A stretch of 33,771 nucleotides of DNA from JAAFHB01 sp037128295 (GCA_037128295.1 JBAXWR010000054.1:1-33771), one strand, 5' to 3'; positions 23,992 to 32,138 are shown, numbered from the stretch's first letter. Made by a program: numbers and translations. Notes: generated by a model not told the origin, from the letters alone.

Positions 23992-26751
23992 ATGAAAATC
24001 CTTCTGGCAGTAATCTTTTCAGGTTTCGCCTGGCTTGGTTTTGCACAAAACCACACATTAACCGGAGATATATTTTCAAACGATGGTTCTGCAATGTGTT
24101 TTAGTTCAGTGGTTTTGCTGAATCCGGCTGATTCAACGATGCAAACATTCGCCATCACCAACAAACAAGGCCATTTCGAAATCGTGAACATCAAAAAAGG
24201 GGACTACCTCCTTCAAGTCTCATTTATTGGTTATCAGACACTTTACAAAAAGATTTCGGTACCGGTAACGGACAATAACCTTGGGGCCATAACGTTGAAT
24301 GTCAAATCACAGCAAATCAAAGAGGTAAATGTAGTTGGGGAGTATGTTCCGATCTCAATCAACAAAGACACCATCGAATACAATGCTGCCGCTTTCAAAA
24401 TGAAACCCGATGCTGTGACTGAAGACCTGCTGAAAAAACTTCCGGGCCTGGAGGTCGATCGGGCCGGAAATATTAAAGCTATGGGTGAGGATGTGAAAAA
24501 ACTGTATGTTGACGGAAAAGAGTTTTTTGGAAACGACCCTAAAGTGGCCACGAAAAATGTCCCTGCCGATGCGGTTGACAAAGTTCAGGTTTATGACCGT
24601 AAGTCGGAAGAGGCGATGTTCACAGGTATTGATGATGGGGAACGGCAAAAGGTGATCAACCTGAAAATGAGGGAAGACAAAAAGAAAGGTGTTTTCGGAA
24701 GCCTGATGGCAGGTGGCGATGTCAACAGTCATTATCAGGCGAACGGCAAAGCATACCGGTTTACCGACAAGACCCAAATGGCTGTTTTGGGTATGACCAA
24801 CAATGTCAATCAGTTCGGATTTTCGTTCAACGATTACATGAATTTCAATGGCGGAATGGGAATGATGGTCAATGGTGGAGGTTCTACGAAGATCAGCATC
24901 ACTTCCGATGGCAGCTTTCCGGTCAACTTTGGCGAACCCGTTTCAGGTCTGAATACTTCAGGCGCAGGTGGGTTGAATTATTCCTACTCCACAGCCCCAA
25001 ACGACCGGGTTTTTATCTCCTATTTGGGTAAATCCTCCAAAAAAGAGCTCGAACAAACCACCAAGAGCTGGAACTACATAGCCAACAAATCGTTTGAACA
25101 GGACGAATCCCTATCGGAAACAACCAAAAATTATGGGCACAATTTCAATTTCGGATGGCGAAACCGCATCGATTCCACAAAAAACATCATTATCAATGGA
25201 AATGTCTCATTGTCAAATAGTAACAACGATCGATCCTCCAATGTTTTCAGTAATGAGAATTCACTCCCAGTCAACAAAATGGCAAATTTGACTTCTAATA
25301 GCGGGTATGGATTTTCAGGCAATACCAGTGGGTCGTACATTCAGAAGCTGAACCATGGCAAATCGATATTCAAACTTTCGGGAGATTTCATGATCAACAA
25401 AGGAACCAACAAAAGCTTGATCAATACGCTGACCAGCATGTACCTTAACAATTCCTGGAACGAAAAGCAGAACAACCTGTTTCAAAACAATGCGACAGAT
25501 CAAATTTCATGGTCAGGAGGTTCAACACTGACACAAAAAATTGGAAACAGATTGTACCTGGAACCTGAGATCACGATTGGTGGCACCATTGAATCGTTAA
25601 ACCGTACCCAGGGATTTCCGCTCCAAAATAACCTTGTGATCGATTCGCTAAGCCCCAAGTTTCGCAAAAGCTACAACTGGATCAGACCCAAAATCAGTCT
25701 GATCCGCAACACAACCAAAACAAAAATAACAATTGCTTTGGAACTTGAGAATGGAAAACTCGACAATACCCTGAACCAATCTACGTTGGGCAACAAAGGT
25801 TATTTCAATGTTCTTCCGTATTTGATGTACGAATATGAATACCAGACAGGTCGGAGATTGATGGCAACTTACTCTTCATCGGTCAATCTTCCAACAGTCT
25901 CCCAACTTTTGCCGGTCGTGAATAACCTCAATCCTCTTGCCATTTATTATGGCAATCCTAATCTGAAGCCAGAAGTTCATCATAGGGTGAATGCCCATTG
26001 GATGATTTTCGACCAATTTTCGTTCACCTCGGTCATGACATCGTTAAGTGGCACATTGACAAAAGATAAGATCAACTGGGACCGGACGATCAATCCAAAT
26101 CTGAGTTTTGTCAATACCCTCACCAATGTTGACAATGACTACGACCTCAACGGCAATGTTGACTTTTCGACGCCCATCCGTCCATTGGGAATTAAAATGC
26201 ACCTTAACATTGCCGAAGGGTGGTCGAAAGGGTTAAACCTGATCAACAAGGTTATCAATGAAAATGTAAACTTCACGCACAAAGGGTCGCTGAGTTTCGA
26301 CAACCGGAAGAAGGAAAAATGGGATGTTAGCACCGGGATCGAAGCCACGCTGACCAATTCGAAGTACTCCCTGCAAAAGTCCCTGAATAACAATTACTTT
26401 GATATTTCATGGTTTGGAATGGCCCGGTTTACACCCAATGACAAATGGAATTTTGAAGTCAACAGCGACATTACCAACTATTCAAACAAGAGTTTTGGCG
26501 AATCGTTGACCATTCCGGTTGTCAATTTCGAAATCAGCCGGTTTATATTGAAAAACAAACGTGGCACGATTACACTCAAAGGATTCGACCTGCTCGACAA
26601 AAACCGTATCGTACAACGTTTCAGCGAGCTCAACTATCTGCGCGAGATCCGTTCAAATAGCATTGGACGGTTTGTGATGCTGTCGTTTACCTATCGGATC
26701 AACAAGTTCGGAGGCGAAAACAAGGGAGTCAATATTTCAATCAGACGATAA
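23992..26751 (+). CDS. Outer-membrane beta-barrel protein with carboxypeptidase-regulatory-like domain
   Basis: 919 aa. Signal peptide (1-18), then a carboxypeptidase-D regulatory-like beta domain (about 20-105: GDIFSNDGSAMCFSSVVLLN to VTDNNLGAITL), then a plug-like domain (about 110-215: IEYNAAAFKMKPDAVTEDLLKKLPGLEVD, VYVDGKEFFG-type motif and VDKVQVYDRKSEEAMFTGIDDGE). The rest (about 230-919) alternates beta strands rich in Asn, Gly and Ser and ends in a membrane strand (GRFVMLSFTYRINKFG). This is the OMP_b-brl_3 type, a relative of TonB-dependent receptors. No TonB box is obvious. Substrate unknown; the GLPGLI partner suggests a shared role, perhaps in metal or peptide handling. Confidence 0.88.
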   Translation: MKILLAVIFSGFAWLGFAQNHTLTGDIFSNDGSAMCFSSVVLLNPADSTMQTFAITNKQGHFEIVNIKKGDYLLQVSFIGYQTLYKKISVPVTDNNLGAITLNVKSQQIKEVNVVGEYVPISINKDTIEYNAAAFKMKPDAVTEDLLKKLPGLEVDRAGNIKAMGEDVKKLYVDGKEFFGNDPKVATKNVPADAVDKVQVYDRKSEEAMFTGIDDGERQKVINLKMREDKKKGVFGSLMAGGDVNSHYQANGKAYRFTDKTQMAVLGMTNNVNQFGFSFNDYMNFNGGMGMMVNGGGSTKISITSDGSFPVNFGEPVSGLNTSGAGGLNYSYSTAPNDRVFISYLGKSSKKELEQTTKSWNYIANKSFEQDESLSETTKNYGHNFNFGWRNRIDSTKNIIINGNVSLSNSNNDRSSNVFSNENSLPVNKMANLTSNSGYGFSGNTSGSYIQKLNHGKSIFKLSGDFMINKGTNKSLINTLTSMYLNNSWNEKQNNLFQNNATDQISWSGGSTLTQKIGNRLYLEPEITIGGTIESLNRTQGFPLQNNLVIDSLSPKFRKSYNWIRPKISLIRNTTKTKITIALELENGKLDNTLNQSTLGNKGYFNVLPYLMYEYEYQTGRRLMATYSSSVNLPTVSQLLPVVNNLNPLAIYYGNPNLKPEVHHRVNAHWMIFDQFSFTSVMTSLSGTLTKDKINWDRTINPNLSFVNTLTNVDNDYDLNGNVDFSTPIRPLGIKMHLNIAEGWSKGLNLINKVINENVNFTHKGSLSFDNRKKEKWDVSTGIEATLTNSKYSLQKSLNNNYFDISWFGMARFTPNDKWNFEVNSDITNYSNKSFGESLTIPVVNFEISRFILKNKRGTITLKGFDLLDKNRIVQRFSELNYLREIRSNSIGRFVMLSFTYRINKFGGENKGVNISIRR

Positions 26752-27021
26752 AATGGGGTTTTATTTCTATTAAAGCAGTCTATCCCTTTCGATCAAAGCT
26801 TGTTGGATTTTCCCAAACAACATAACAGCACTTTCTTACTCATGATCTGTCATTGCGCGGAGTGCTGCACAATCTAAATTTGAAGGATAATCACCTGCAC
26901 GACAAAGCAATCCCAAACTATGAAGCACGAACCCAGAAACAATGTTTTGAAGGTGCTTCATACATGGGATTGCCACACCTTGCTTCATTATTCTGCTAAC
27001 CTATTGTAGAAGGGAAATGAC
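26752..27021. other. Intergenic region with a REP-like inverted repeat
   Basis: No gene seen. Bases 26907-26928 (GCAATCCC...GAAGCAC) are the near-inverted copy of 26953-26973 (GTGCTTCAT...GGGATTGC). The stretch also has a GTCATTGCG motif at about 26848-26858, reminiscent of the GTCATTGCG...GAAGCAATCC intergenic repeats of many bacteria. Probably a degenerate repeat element. Confidence 0.5.
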
Positions 27022-27053
27022 AAAAAAAGCCCGGCGATTTGCCGGGCTTTTTT
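27022..27053. terminator. Strong bidirectional intrinsic terminator
   Basis: A 7-bp G+C stem (GCCCGGC/GCCGGGC) with a 5-base loop is flanked by an A-run on the left and a T-run on the right, which extends the stem. It lies between the plus-strand outer-membrane protein gene and the converging minus-strand run of small genes and can stop both. Bases 27054-27342 are A+T-rich with no gene seen. Confidence 0.85.
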
Positions 27054-27342
27054 GTACAAAATGCGTGAGTTAAAGATTTGACGGTATAAAACGTTGGGGA
27101 TTTAGTAGCTACTTAGCTATCAACCGATATGAAATTTGATACGAGCTGTAAAGATATTTAACCATCAATATTCCAAGGTTTTATACTGCCTATTAGGAGC
27201 CTTTCATTGTTCATTATAAGTATATTACTTGTCAATTTTTAATTAAACTTCGGTACTTACAGATTCACCTGTTAATATGGTATTTGACACAATTGGCTGA
27301 AAAGATCAACTTGCATTTTTAATATGTAAAGAATAAAAAAGT

Positions 27343-27507
27343 TCAATCTAAAAGGAGTGTTTTAATACTCAGAATTATACATTCAGGAAACTCACGTTTA
27401 ACAAGTACTTCAACTTCTGGTTCTGAAATTGCTTTACGTTTAACATCTACTGTTTCACCATTTAATTTTTTAATTTTAATAAAATATGTAATCATCATAG
27501 AGCTCAT
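27343..27507 (-). CDS. 54-aa conserved-looking small protein
   Basis: ATG at 27507 (alternatives at 27498 and 27495), TGA at 27343. The product starts MSSMMITYFIKIKKLNGETV and continues DVKRKAISEPEVEVLVKREFPE: two short beta strands followed by an amphipathic helix and a strand. No signal peptide or membrane segment. Only two bases separate its start from the stop of the 55-aa gene upstream, so translation is probably coupled. Not recognised; last gene of the minus-strand run. Confidence 0.55.
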   Translation of the reverse strand: MSSMMITYFIKIKKLNGETVDVKRKAISEPEVEVLVKREFPECIILSIKTLLLD

Positions 27508-27509
27508 TA

Positions 27510-27677
27510 TCAACTAATTACTAATTTCAAGTCCACTATGTTTGCAATTAACTGCAATTTTTTCTTTTTATTAAATACTTGAGCTTTTCCTCCCATTATT
27601 TTTTTCACTCTAAAAATCGACTCTAAATCTCGACTAACTGTGACAATTTGTCCAATCCTAACATCTGCTATTTCCAT
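27510..27677 (-). CDS. 55-aa small protein with SH3/KOW-like pattern
   Basis: ATG at 27677, TGA at 27510. The sequence starts MEIADVRIGQIVTVSRDLES and continues IFRVKKIMGGKAQVFNKKKK. The 'VRIGQIV...VKKIMGGKAQV' spacing suggests a small beta barrel of the SH3/KOW type, with a basic surface that could bind nucleic acid; this is only a pattern judgement. It lies 57 bases downstream of the exported 162-aa gene and overlaps nothing. Not recognised as a named family. Confidence 0.5.
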   Translation of the reverse strand: MEIADVRIGQIVTVSRDLESIFRVKKIMGGKAQVFNKKKKLQLIANIVDLKLVIS

Positions 27678-27734
27678 AATATTAAATTTTACTATAAATA
27701 CTCATGGATCTTTAAAAAGATGCGAATTTTGAAA

Positions 27735-28223
27735 TTATTTTTCTTTCCCCTTAATTTCTCTAAAATAAATAAACACCATTCGCTTTCCTTGTTCAGTATC
27801 AAAGTTGATCAGCAACTCCATGCCTTCGACAAAACCCATCGAACTTTCCTTTATGGATTCAATCATTTCAACTGCTGTAGTTGATTTTGCACCTTCCTTA
27901 ATTTCTGTAGTTTTAACTAACAATTCCGAAGTGATGTTCGCTCCATTAAAAAATGTATTGGCTTGCTGTCTTGCTTTTACCTGAGCAACTCTGTTCAAAG
28001 TACTTGGGTTAGAATATTTTGACTTCTCCAGTGAAACTACTGAAATAAAATAATTATGATCGTAATCATCAATGATTTTGACTCCTTCAAAAGGGGAAGT
28101 ATTATACATACGCTTAATAAAGTTGGTCAAAGAGGATTTGTCTTCATTATACCCTTGACTGTATAGTTGACACACATTAAAAGTTACAAAAATTAAGATC
28201 AATAAAACACTTTTCTTATTCAT
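27735..28223 (-). CDS. Exported protein, LPP20-like, 162 aa
   Basis: Start at the ATG at 28223; the open frame reaches 28238 but without a usual start codon. Signal peptide about 1-23 (MNKKSVLLILIFVTFNVCQL). The mature part has FEGVKIIDDYDHNYFISVVSL, then LNRVAQVKARQQANTFFNGANI, VEMIESIKESSMGFVEG and a closing strand MVFIYFREIK. The 'R..QVKARQ.A..F..G..I' helix after a strand is the layout of LPP20/SHS2-type envelope domains, in which Ala-rich helices pack on a sheet. Its function is not known. It starts 16 bases after the 431-aa gene, with which it is surely co-transcribed. Confidence 0.65.
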   Translation of the reverse strand: MNKKSVLLILIFVTFNVCQLYSQGYNEDKSSLTNFIKRMYNTSPFEGVKIIDDYDHNYFISVVSLEKSKYSNPSTLNRVAQVKARQQANTFFNGANITSELLVKTTEIKEGAKSTTAVEMIESIKESSMGFVEGMELLINFDTEQGKRMVFIYFREIKGKEK

Positions 28224-28238
28224 CGAGATTTGAATCAA

Positions 28239-29534
28239 TTAATTTGAGGTAATTTTATAGTCTGAAATTTTTTGAATTTGATCAACACTGTAAATATTGT
28301 CATAGTTTAATATACCTTTTGATATACCAACTTTAAGATTGTCAAAAGAAATTACGATATAATCTTCATTACTATATCCTTCGTAAAGGAACTGGTATTT
28401 TATTAGGAATTTAAAATTGGTTTTGACAAATGCGAAAAAATACTCTCTATCTCGATTGTCCATATTGGCATTGATATAAGTAGGGATTTTTCCAAAGGTA
28501 TTTTTGCTCCTCGGTTCAAAGAAATTTATTTCTCCTGGATGTTTAATATCATTATTATATAATATTGGAATAAAGTTTAAACTTTGAAAAGTAATTCTTT
28601 GTATTGATTTAAATTCAAAATCATTAGAACCACTTTTCAAAATTAAATAGCTACCTCTATCCTGAGGACTAAAATTAATATCTGGATTGCTAAATGATAA
28701 AACTTCAACGCCGTTATTAATAGATATATTTAATAACACCTTCTTCAAATCATATATTATACCAGATATTTGTTCTAACGAGGATTCATTTCTTAAAATG
28801 AATAATCCAGCGTCTTTGTCTTTAAAACCATTTGGCTTATATACGATATATGAAAGTTTCTTTTTTAATGAAGTATAGTTCTCAATTTCAGACTGCGTGC
28901 AAGACAACCCTATCAATGTGTTATATAAATATTTAGAGACATTTGAGAAATTATTATTTAATGTTGCCTCTATTGTTACTGGTATTTTCCAGTCATTACC
29001 GAAGGAGGTAGGTTGCCTTGTAATAATCTTATAATCAAATGAGTTATTAATTAATTTTTTAAGAACTAAACGCATATTTTTAATTGCCTTTAATTCATTT
29101 TCTTCATTAAGAATCTGTTGCTTAATATTTAAAGCAAACAATGAACCCATAAATTCTACATTTAAACCCTTACTTTTACAAAATGTAGTCAGTTTATCAA
29201 TAGCAACTTTAGCTTTAACTGTATTTGACCAGTTTCCATCAGGAGTTTGGACTTCTGAAATGACATTATATTCCTGAATATTGCCGCTTGAAACCGAAAC
29301 AATTTCATCCTTTACCAGTTCATCATTTAATATTTGTGTATTAGATGAAAGAAAAGCACCAAAAGCTTGTTCAATTGCATTTCGTAAAGCATTCCGCATT
29401 GCTTCTTCTTGGGTTTTACCAGATCCTGCAACCGTTAAAATGGCAACCTTACTTTCGGTTTGGGCAATGGCGGTACTTACATTGAATAGGTTACAAACAA
29501 CAATACATAGGATTAATAACAATTTCTTTTTCAT
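28239..29534 (-). CDS. Exported protein with FlgT/LPP20-like N-terminal domain, 431 aa
   Basis: ATG at 29534; a TTG at 29555 would add seven residues and put the signal peptide in an odd place. Signal peptide about 1-25. Residues 28-120 contain VAILTVAGSGKTQEEAMRNALRNAIEQAFGAFLSSNTQ, then ILNDELVKDEIVSVSSGNIQEYNV and a strand pair. This is the helix-rich start of FlgT/LPP20-type domains, which in other bacteria bind flagellar or envelope structures. The remaining 310 residues are unfamiliar, mixed alpha/beta, with many Asn and Ile residues. No flagellar genes are present. Middle gene of a three-gene exported set; A+T-rich compared with the window's sugar-degradation genes. Confidence 0.65.
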   Translation of the reverse strand: MKKKLLLILCIVVCNLFNVSTAIAQTESKVAILTVAGSGKTQEEAMRNALRNAIEQAFGAFLSSNTQILNDELVKDEIVSVSSGNIQEYNVISEVQTPDGNWSNTVKAKVAIDKLTTFCKSKGLNVEFMGSLFALNIKQQILNEENELKAIKNMRLVLKKLINNSFDYKIITRQPTSFGNDWKIPVTIEATLNNNFSNVSKYLYNTLIGLSCTQSEIENYTSLKKKLSYIVYKPNGFKDKDAGLFILRNESSLEQISGIIYDLKKVLLNISINNGVEVLSFSNPDINFSPQDRGSYLILKSGSNDFEFKSIQRITFQSLNFIPILYNNDIKHPGEINFFEPRSKNTFGKIPTYINANMDNRDREYFFAFVKTNFKFLIKYQFLYEGYSNEDYIVISFDNLKVGISKGILNYDNIYSVDQIQKISDYKITSN

Positions 29535-29564
29535 ATCTAACTTATTAAATTTCAATTAATACAT

Positions 29565-30533
29565 TTACTTTTCGCCGATTATTAAAATGGCCTCACCTAA
29601 TCCTCTTGTAAGCAGTTTCGAATCGATATTAAGGGGAGGCGATTTTAGATGCTTTTGCAATCCTTTGGCAAACTGCCTTGCGTCAATTGGCTGGTTGTTT
29701 TCATTATAAAGAGGTATTCTGACTTGCTCACAGCTTATAGTATTTTCATTCGAGTCAGAAATATTAAATTTGCCCTGAACACAATTTGCCAATAACCATT
29801 TGTTAATGTAGTCGTTTAATTCTTGACCATTAATTTCATCGTCTAAATTCTTATCCCAACTATCCCATCGTTTAATCGTCAATTGTATTTCTCTTCCATT
29901 AGTAAACATATCATTAAAATGCGATTGAAGCTGTCCAATAAAAGGGTCAATATTTGTCAATACTGCCTGTTGAAGCAAAATTGGTACTATTTCATTATTG
30001 GAAGGCGAGCCAGTACCGGTGGAAGATGCAATCCGTTTACTCGTATAAGCATCAAACGCTTCAAGTATAAAGGATACTGATTTCCCTTTTTCTGTTTTAT
30101 TGACCTTCCACCAAATCTGAATAAGAATATCCGCTTTTGCCCGACTATTAAGCTTGTCGAGCGGAGTCGTTGCTATATTTGATCCAGTTGAATTACTGGA
30201 AGTCATGTTGTCTTCTGCTGCCCGTATTTCAATATTCTTAAGCAACTGTTCAGCATCTTTTAAAGGGAAACCTCTATCAATCATTAGAGAACCTATTTTA
30301 CTTATGACTTGGCCTATTTCTGAATCTTCCTGAAATGCCAATTTGTAATCAGGTACTTTTACCTTCATTCCTTGGTTGTCGAATTCCATCATGAAATATC
30401 GTTGATTGCACCAGTTATCACTTGGCAATATCATTAAAGTCGGTTTTTTCGCCTGACCAAAGCAGTATATCGAATTAATAATAAGGATGATAACAACAAT
30501 AAACTTAACCTGCAATTGATTCTTTGTTTCCAT
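29565..30533 (-). CDS. DUF6175-like exported protein with an EF-hand-like loop
   Basis: 322 aa with a signal peptide (about 1-26, ending IYCFGQ). It opens with PTLMILPSDNWCNQRYFMMEFDNQG, and the middle carries LNSRAKADILIQIWWKVN and DAYTSKRIASSTGTG, a pattern I associate with Bacteroidota DUF6175 proteins of unknown function. Residues about 227-238 read DKNLDDEINGQE, with acidic or Asn residues at EF-hand positions 1, 3, 5, 7, 9 and 12 and Ile at 8; Gly at position 6 is replaced by Asp. A calcium site is therefore possible. It is followed 30 bases later by the 431-aa exported protein gene, so a shared envelope complex is the simplest guess. Confidence 0.65.
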   Translation of the reverse strand: METKNQLQVKFIVVIILIINSIYCFGQAKKPTLMILPSDNWCNQRYFMMEFDNQGMKVKVPDYKLAFQEDSEIGQVISKIGSLMIDRGFPLKDAEQLLKNIEIRAAEDNMTSSNSTGSNIATTPLDKLNSRAKADILIQIWWKVNKTEKGKSVSFILEAFDAYTSKRIASSTGTGSPSNNEIVPILLQQAVLTNIDPFIGQLQSHFNDMFTNGREIQLTIKRWDSWDKNLDDEINGQELNDYINKWLLANCVQGKFNISDSNENTISCEQVRIPLYNENNQPIDARQFAKGLQKHLKSPPLNIDSKLLTRGLGEAILIIGEK

Positions 30534-30543
30534 TTTAAATAAA

Positions 30544-30798
30544 CTATAAGGTTATAAATTCATTATTTGGATAAATTAAATCTTTGACCGATTGATGTAA
30601 ATACAAAATAGGGCCATCTTCAATAATACTCTCATCAATTAGGATAAGAGCACTTACCCATTCTTTACTAAAAAGTTGGAAACAATTATTTGAGATTAAA
30701 ATAGGTTTTCGTCCAACAGGTAATTTCTCATAGGTCATTTTTGAAAGTTTTCCTGTAAATTCTTCCAACTTATTGTCTATAACAATTTGTAAGTTCAT
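30544..30798 (-). CDS. 84-aa small protein of unknown function
   Basis: ATG at 30798, TAA at 30544. Starts MNLQIVIDNKLEEFTGKLSK, with a central VGRKPILISNNCFQLFSKEWVSALILIDESI and a tail YLHQSVKDLIYPNNEFITL. Alternating strands and helices, no signal peptide. It lies 10 bases before the DUF6175-like gene and 10 bases after the 46-aa gene, so it is embedded in the operon. Not recognised. As a cytoplasmic product beside exported ones, it may be an immunity, chaperone or regulatory partner, but nothing shows which. Confidence 0.55.
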   Translation of the reverse strand: MNLQIVIDNKLEEFTGKLSKMTYEKLPVGRKPILISNNCFQLFSKEWVSALILIDESIIEDGPILYLHQSVKDLIYPNNEFITL

Positions 30799-30808
30799 AA
30801 TTAGTTAT

Positions 30809-30949
30809 TTAAATGTTAATATTCAGATTGTTAAGGTATAATATGCTTGTTTTTCTATCAATGGAATGGCTGCGTAAAACATACAACAATTTCTGGTTAC
30901 TGGTGTTGATGGCTTTTTCAATTTCTCTTTTCATTTGATGGTTATCCAT
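30809..30949 (-). CDS. 46-aa small helical protein
   Basis: ATG at 30949, TAA at 30809; the frame is open to 30991 but a start there would overlap the preceding gene. The product begins MDNHQMKREIEKAINTSNQK and ends SILYLNNLNINI: two helices and a short hydrophobic tail. It starts four bases after the 49-aa gene ends. Not recognised; the tight spacing is the main reason to believe it. Confidence 0.4.
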   Translation of the reverse strand: MDNHQMKREIEKAINTSNQKLLYVLRSHSIDRKTSILYLNNLNINI

Positions 30950-30953
30950 TTTT

Positions 30954-31103
30954 TTAATTATTAATATTAGCCGGAAGTTGTTTCTTCGCATTGTACATAG
31001 TGTTCCTCATTACTCTAAAGTGGCGATTTCTTAGCACTTCACTGTCAACCAAGCAGAAAGGTAGATAGAGGTACATAATTTGATTTGACCACTGTACAGC
31101 CAT
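30954..31103 (-). CDS. 49-aa small protein
   Basis: ATG at 31103, TAA at 30954. Starts MAVQWSNQIMYLYLPFCLVD and ends KQLPANINN; a basic middle (LRNRHFRVMRNTMYNAKKQL). The frame is open for another 16 codons upstream, to a TGA that overlaps the end of the 141-aa gene, so the start could be a non-ATG codon upstream. It lies 40 bases after the 141-aa gene and four bases before the 46-aa gene. Not recognised; it could also be the shortened tail of a longer protein. Confidence 0.35.
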   Translation of the reverse strand: MAVQWSNQIMYLYLPFCLVDSEVLRNRHFRVMRNTMYNAKKQLPANINN

Positions 31104-31143
31104 TTTTGGTTTGGTGTTGTTGCGTGCTGGTATTTCATCTCGT

Positions 31144-31569
31144 TTAAGTCAATTGTTCAATGTCAAATTCCTGTCTAAGAGTAGTTTCATATTCGTGCAA
31201 GTCTGGAATACCTAATGGACTTGCACGATATGTCCAAATAACGTTTTCTTCTTTGACTGGAATACTTTCCCTTTTAATGTAATTGTGTGAAGGGTTTGTG
31301 AACTCTACAACGCTATCAACTTGGATTTCATTAGCCTGAATATTGAACTTACTTGGTATAATCTCTATTACAGAAAAATCTAAATCGTCGTCTATACATA
31401 ACATCATTTCACATATATAACGAACAACTCTGCCGTCATTTGTCCTAACGACACATATTCCTTTACCATTTCTATTTTCAAAACCTTTATCAAGAATACT
31501 CTGAACGTTTCGGGTTTGAGTAATATGATAGATGCTATTATCTTGGTCAATCCATTCTTGTCTTGTCAT
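31144..31569 (-). CDS. 141-aa protein with ADP-ribosyltransferase-like features
   Basis: ATG at 31569, directly abutting the stop of the 70-aa gene. The start IYHITQTRNVQSILDKGFENRNGKG (residues 13-37) resembles the first strand and helix of DarT/KptA-type enzymes, where 'hxH.T....L.sIL..GL' supplies an NAD-binding His. VVRTNDGRVVRYICEMML and IPVKEENVIWTY (about 119-130) recall later strands of the fold. The protein is short for the superfamily, and the catalytic Glu cannot be placed with confidence. If the fold is right, the target could be nucleic acid or protein. It may form a toxin-like pair with the 70-aa protein. It could also be an unrelated small fold. Confidence 0.45.
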   Translation of the reverse strand: MTRQEWIDQDNSIYHITQTRNVQSILDKGFENRNGKGICVVRTNDGRVVRYICEMMLCIDDDLDFSVIEIIPSKFNIQANEIQVDSVVEFTNPSHNYIKRESIPVKEENVIWTYRASPLGIPDLHEYETTLRQEFDIEQLT

Positions 31570-31782
31570 TTATTCATACCCCTTTTTAAGCTCTTCTAAC
31601 TTTTCAATTTCTTTCAATCCCCATTTACCTTGCTGGCAGATGTAGTTAAGCGTTGCTTGCTGTGATATAGATGGATGAAAATCCTCGTTTTCAATGGCGT
31701 TGTTAATTCCAATAATCAATTCACGTTGTTTGTCAACGTATTCTTTGAGTTCATTAATTCTTGTTTCAATTTTTTGTGTCAT
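31570..31782 (-). CDS. 70-aa helical protein paired with the ART-like protein
   Basis: ATG at 31782, TAA at 31570-31572. Starts MTQKIETRINELKEYVDKQR; charged heptads form one or two long helices, interrupted by a short HPSISQQATLNYICQQGKWG stretch. No signal peptide. The TAA is directly followed by the ATG of the 141-aa gene, a zero-base junction that implies coupled translation and a fixed ratio of products. The size, acidity and position upstream would suit an antitoxin, but this is inference. Confidence 0.55.
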   Translation of the reverse strand: MTQKIETRINELKEYVDKQRELIIGINNAIENEDFHPSISQQATLNYICQQGKWGLKEIEKLEELKKGYE

Positions 31783-31830
31783 AATTATATCTTTATTAAT
31801 AACATAGTCTAAAAAAGAAAAAGTAAGATT

Positions 31831-31995
31831 TTAAGAAAAAATAATTTTCATACTTCGTATTTGTCTGTTCAATAGAAAGTCGCTATTATGTTTATTTCCT
31901 ATTCGTTGTTTAATTTCAGCACAGTAGTCTGTTACACTTGCTCGTTTATACCAATGGAAAATCTGAATAAGAGCGACCCATGGATAGCTAACCAC
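31831..31995 (-). CDS. Doubtful 54-aa ORF starting at GTG
   Basis: GTG at 31995, TAA at 31831. The product begins with Val/Met-VSYPWVALIQIFHWYKRAS and continues VTDYCAEIKQRIGNKHN. No ATG is available in frame. The sequence is less A+T-biased in its amino acids than random and has a helical look. It lies 48 bases upstream of the 70-aa gene and downstream of a promoter-like element, so it may be the first gene of the operon, a leader or a remnant. Confidence 0.25.
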   Translation of the reverse strand: MVSYPWVALIQIFHWYKRASVTDYCAEIKQRIGNKHNSDFLLNRQIRSMKIIFS

Positions 31996-32012
31996 GGTAA
32001 ACCACCGTTGTT
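31990..32012. repeat. Hairpin in the leader region
   Basis: AACCACGGT (31990-31998) pairs with ACCGTTGTT (32004-32012), one mismatch, five-base loop; on the plus strand it is followed by an A/T run. It overlaps the GTG of the doubtful ORF and could be a weak plus-strand terminator or a leader structure. Confidence 0.35.
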
Positions 32013-32130
32013 TATTTTATTGTAATGATTTCTCATTCCGTCCATATTGTAAAACGCATTTCAATTTACTAATTTAACATTTTTCAATTATATGGGTTTA
32101 GCATATATCGCCAAATAAATGAATAATAGG

Positions 32131-32138
32131 CAAATATA
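32131..32138 (-). promoter_or_regulatory. Candidate -7 element for the minus-strand small-gene run
   Basis: TATATTTG on the minus strand, an exact TAnnTTTG match in an A+T-rich region without genes. It is the best-placed promoter for the genes from 31995 or 31782 leftwards; no clear -33 element was found. The 32013-32185 stretch otherwise shows nothing. Confidence 0.4.

Noticed and set aside
27735..29534. Flagellar assembly genes
   Set aside because: Only the FlgT/LPP20-like helix pattern is shared; no flagellar genes are nearby.
30809..30991. 60-codon reading of the 46-aa gene
   Set aside because: The upstream start overlaps the 49-aa ORF, and the ATG at 30949 fits the operon spacing better.
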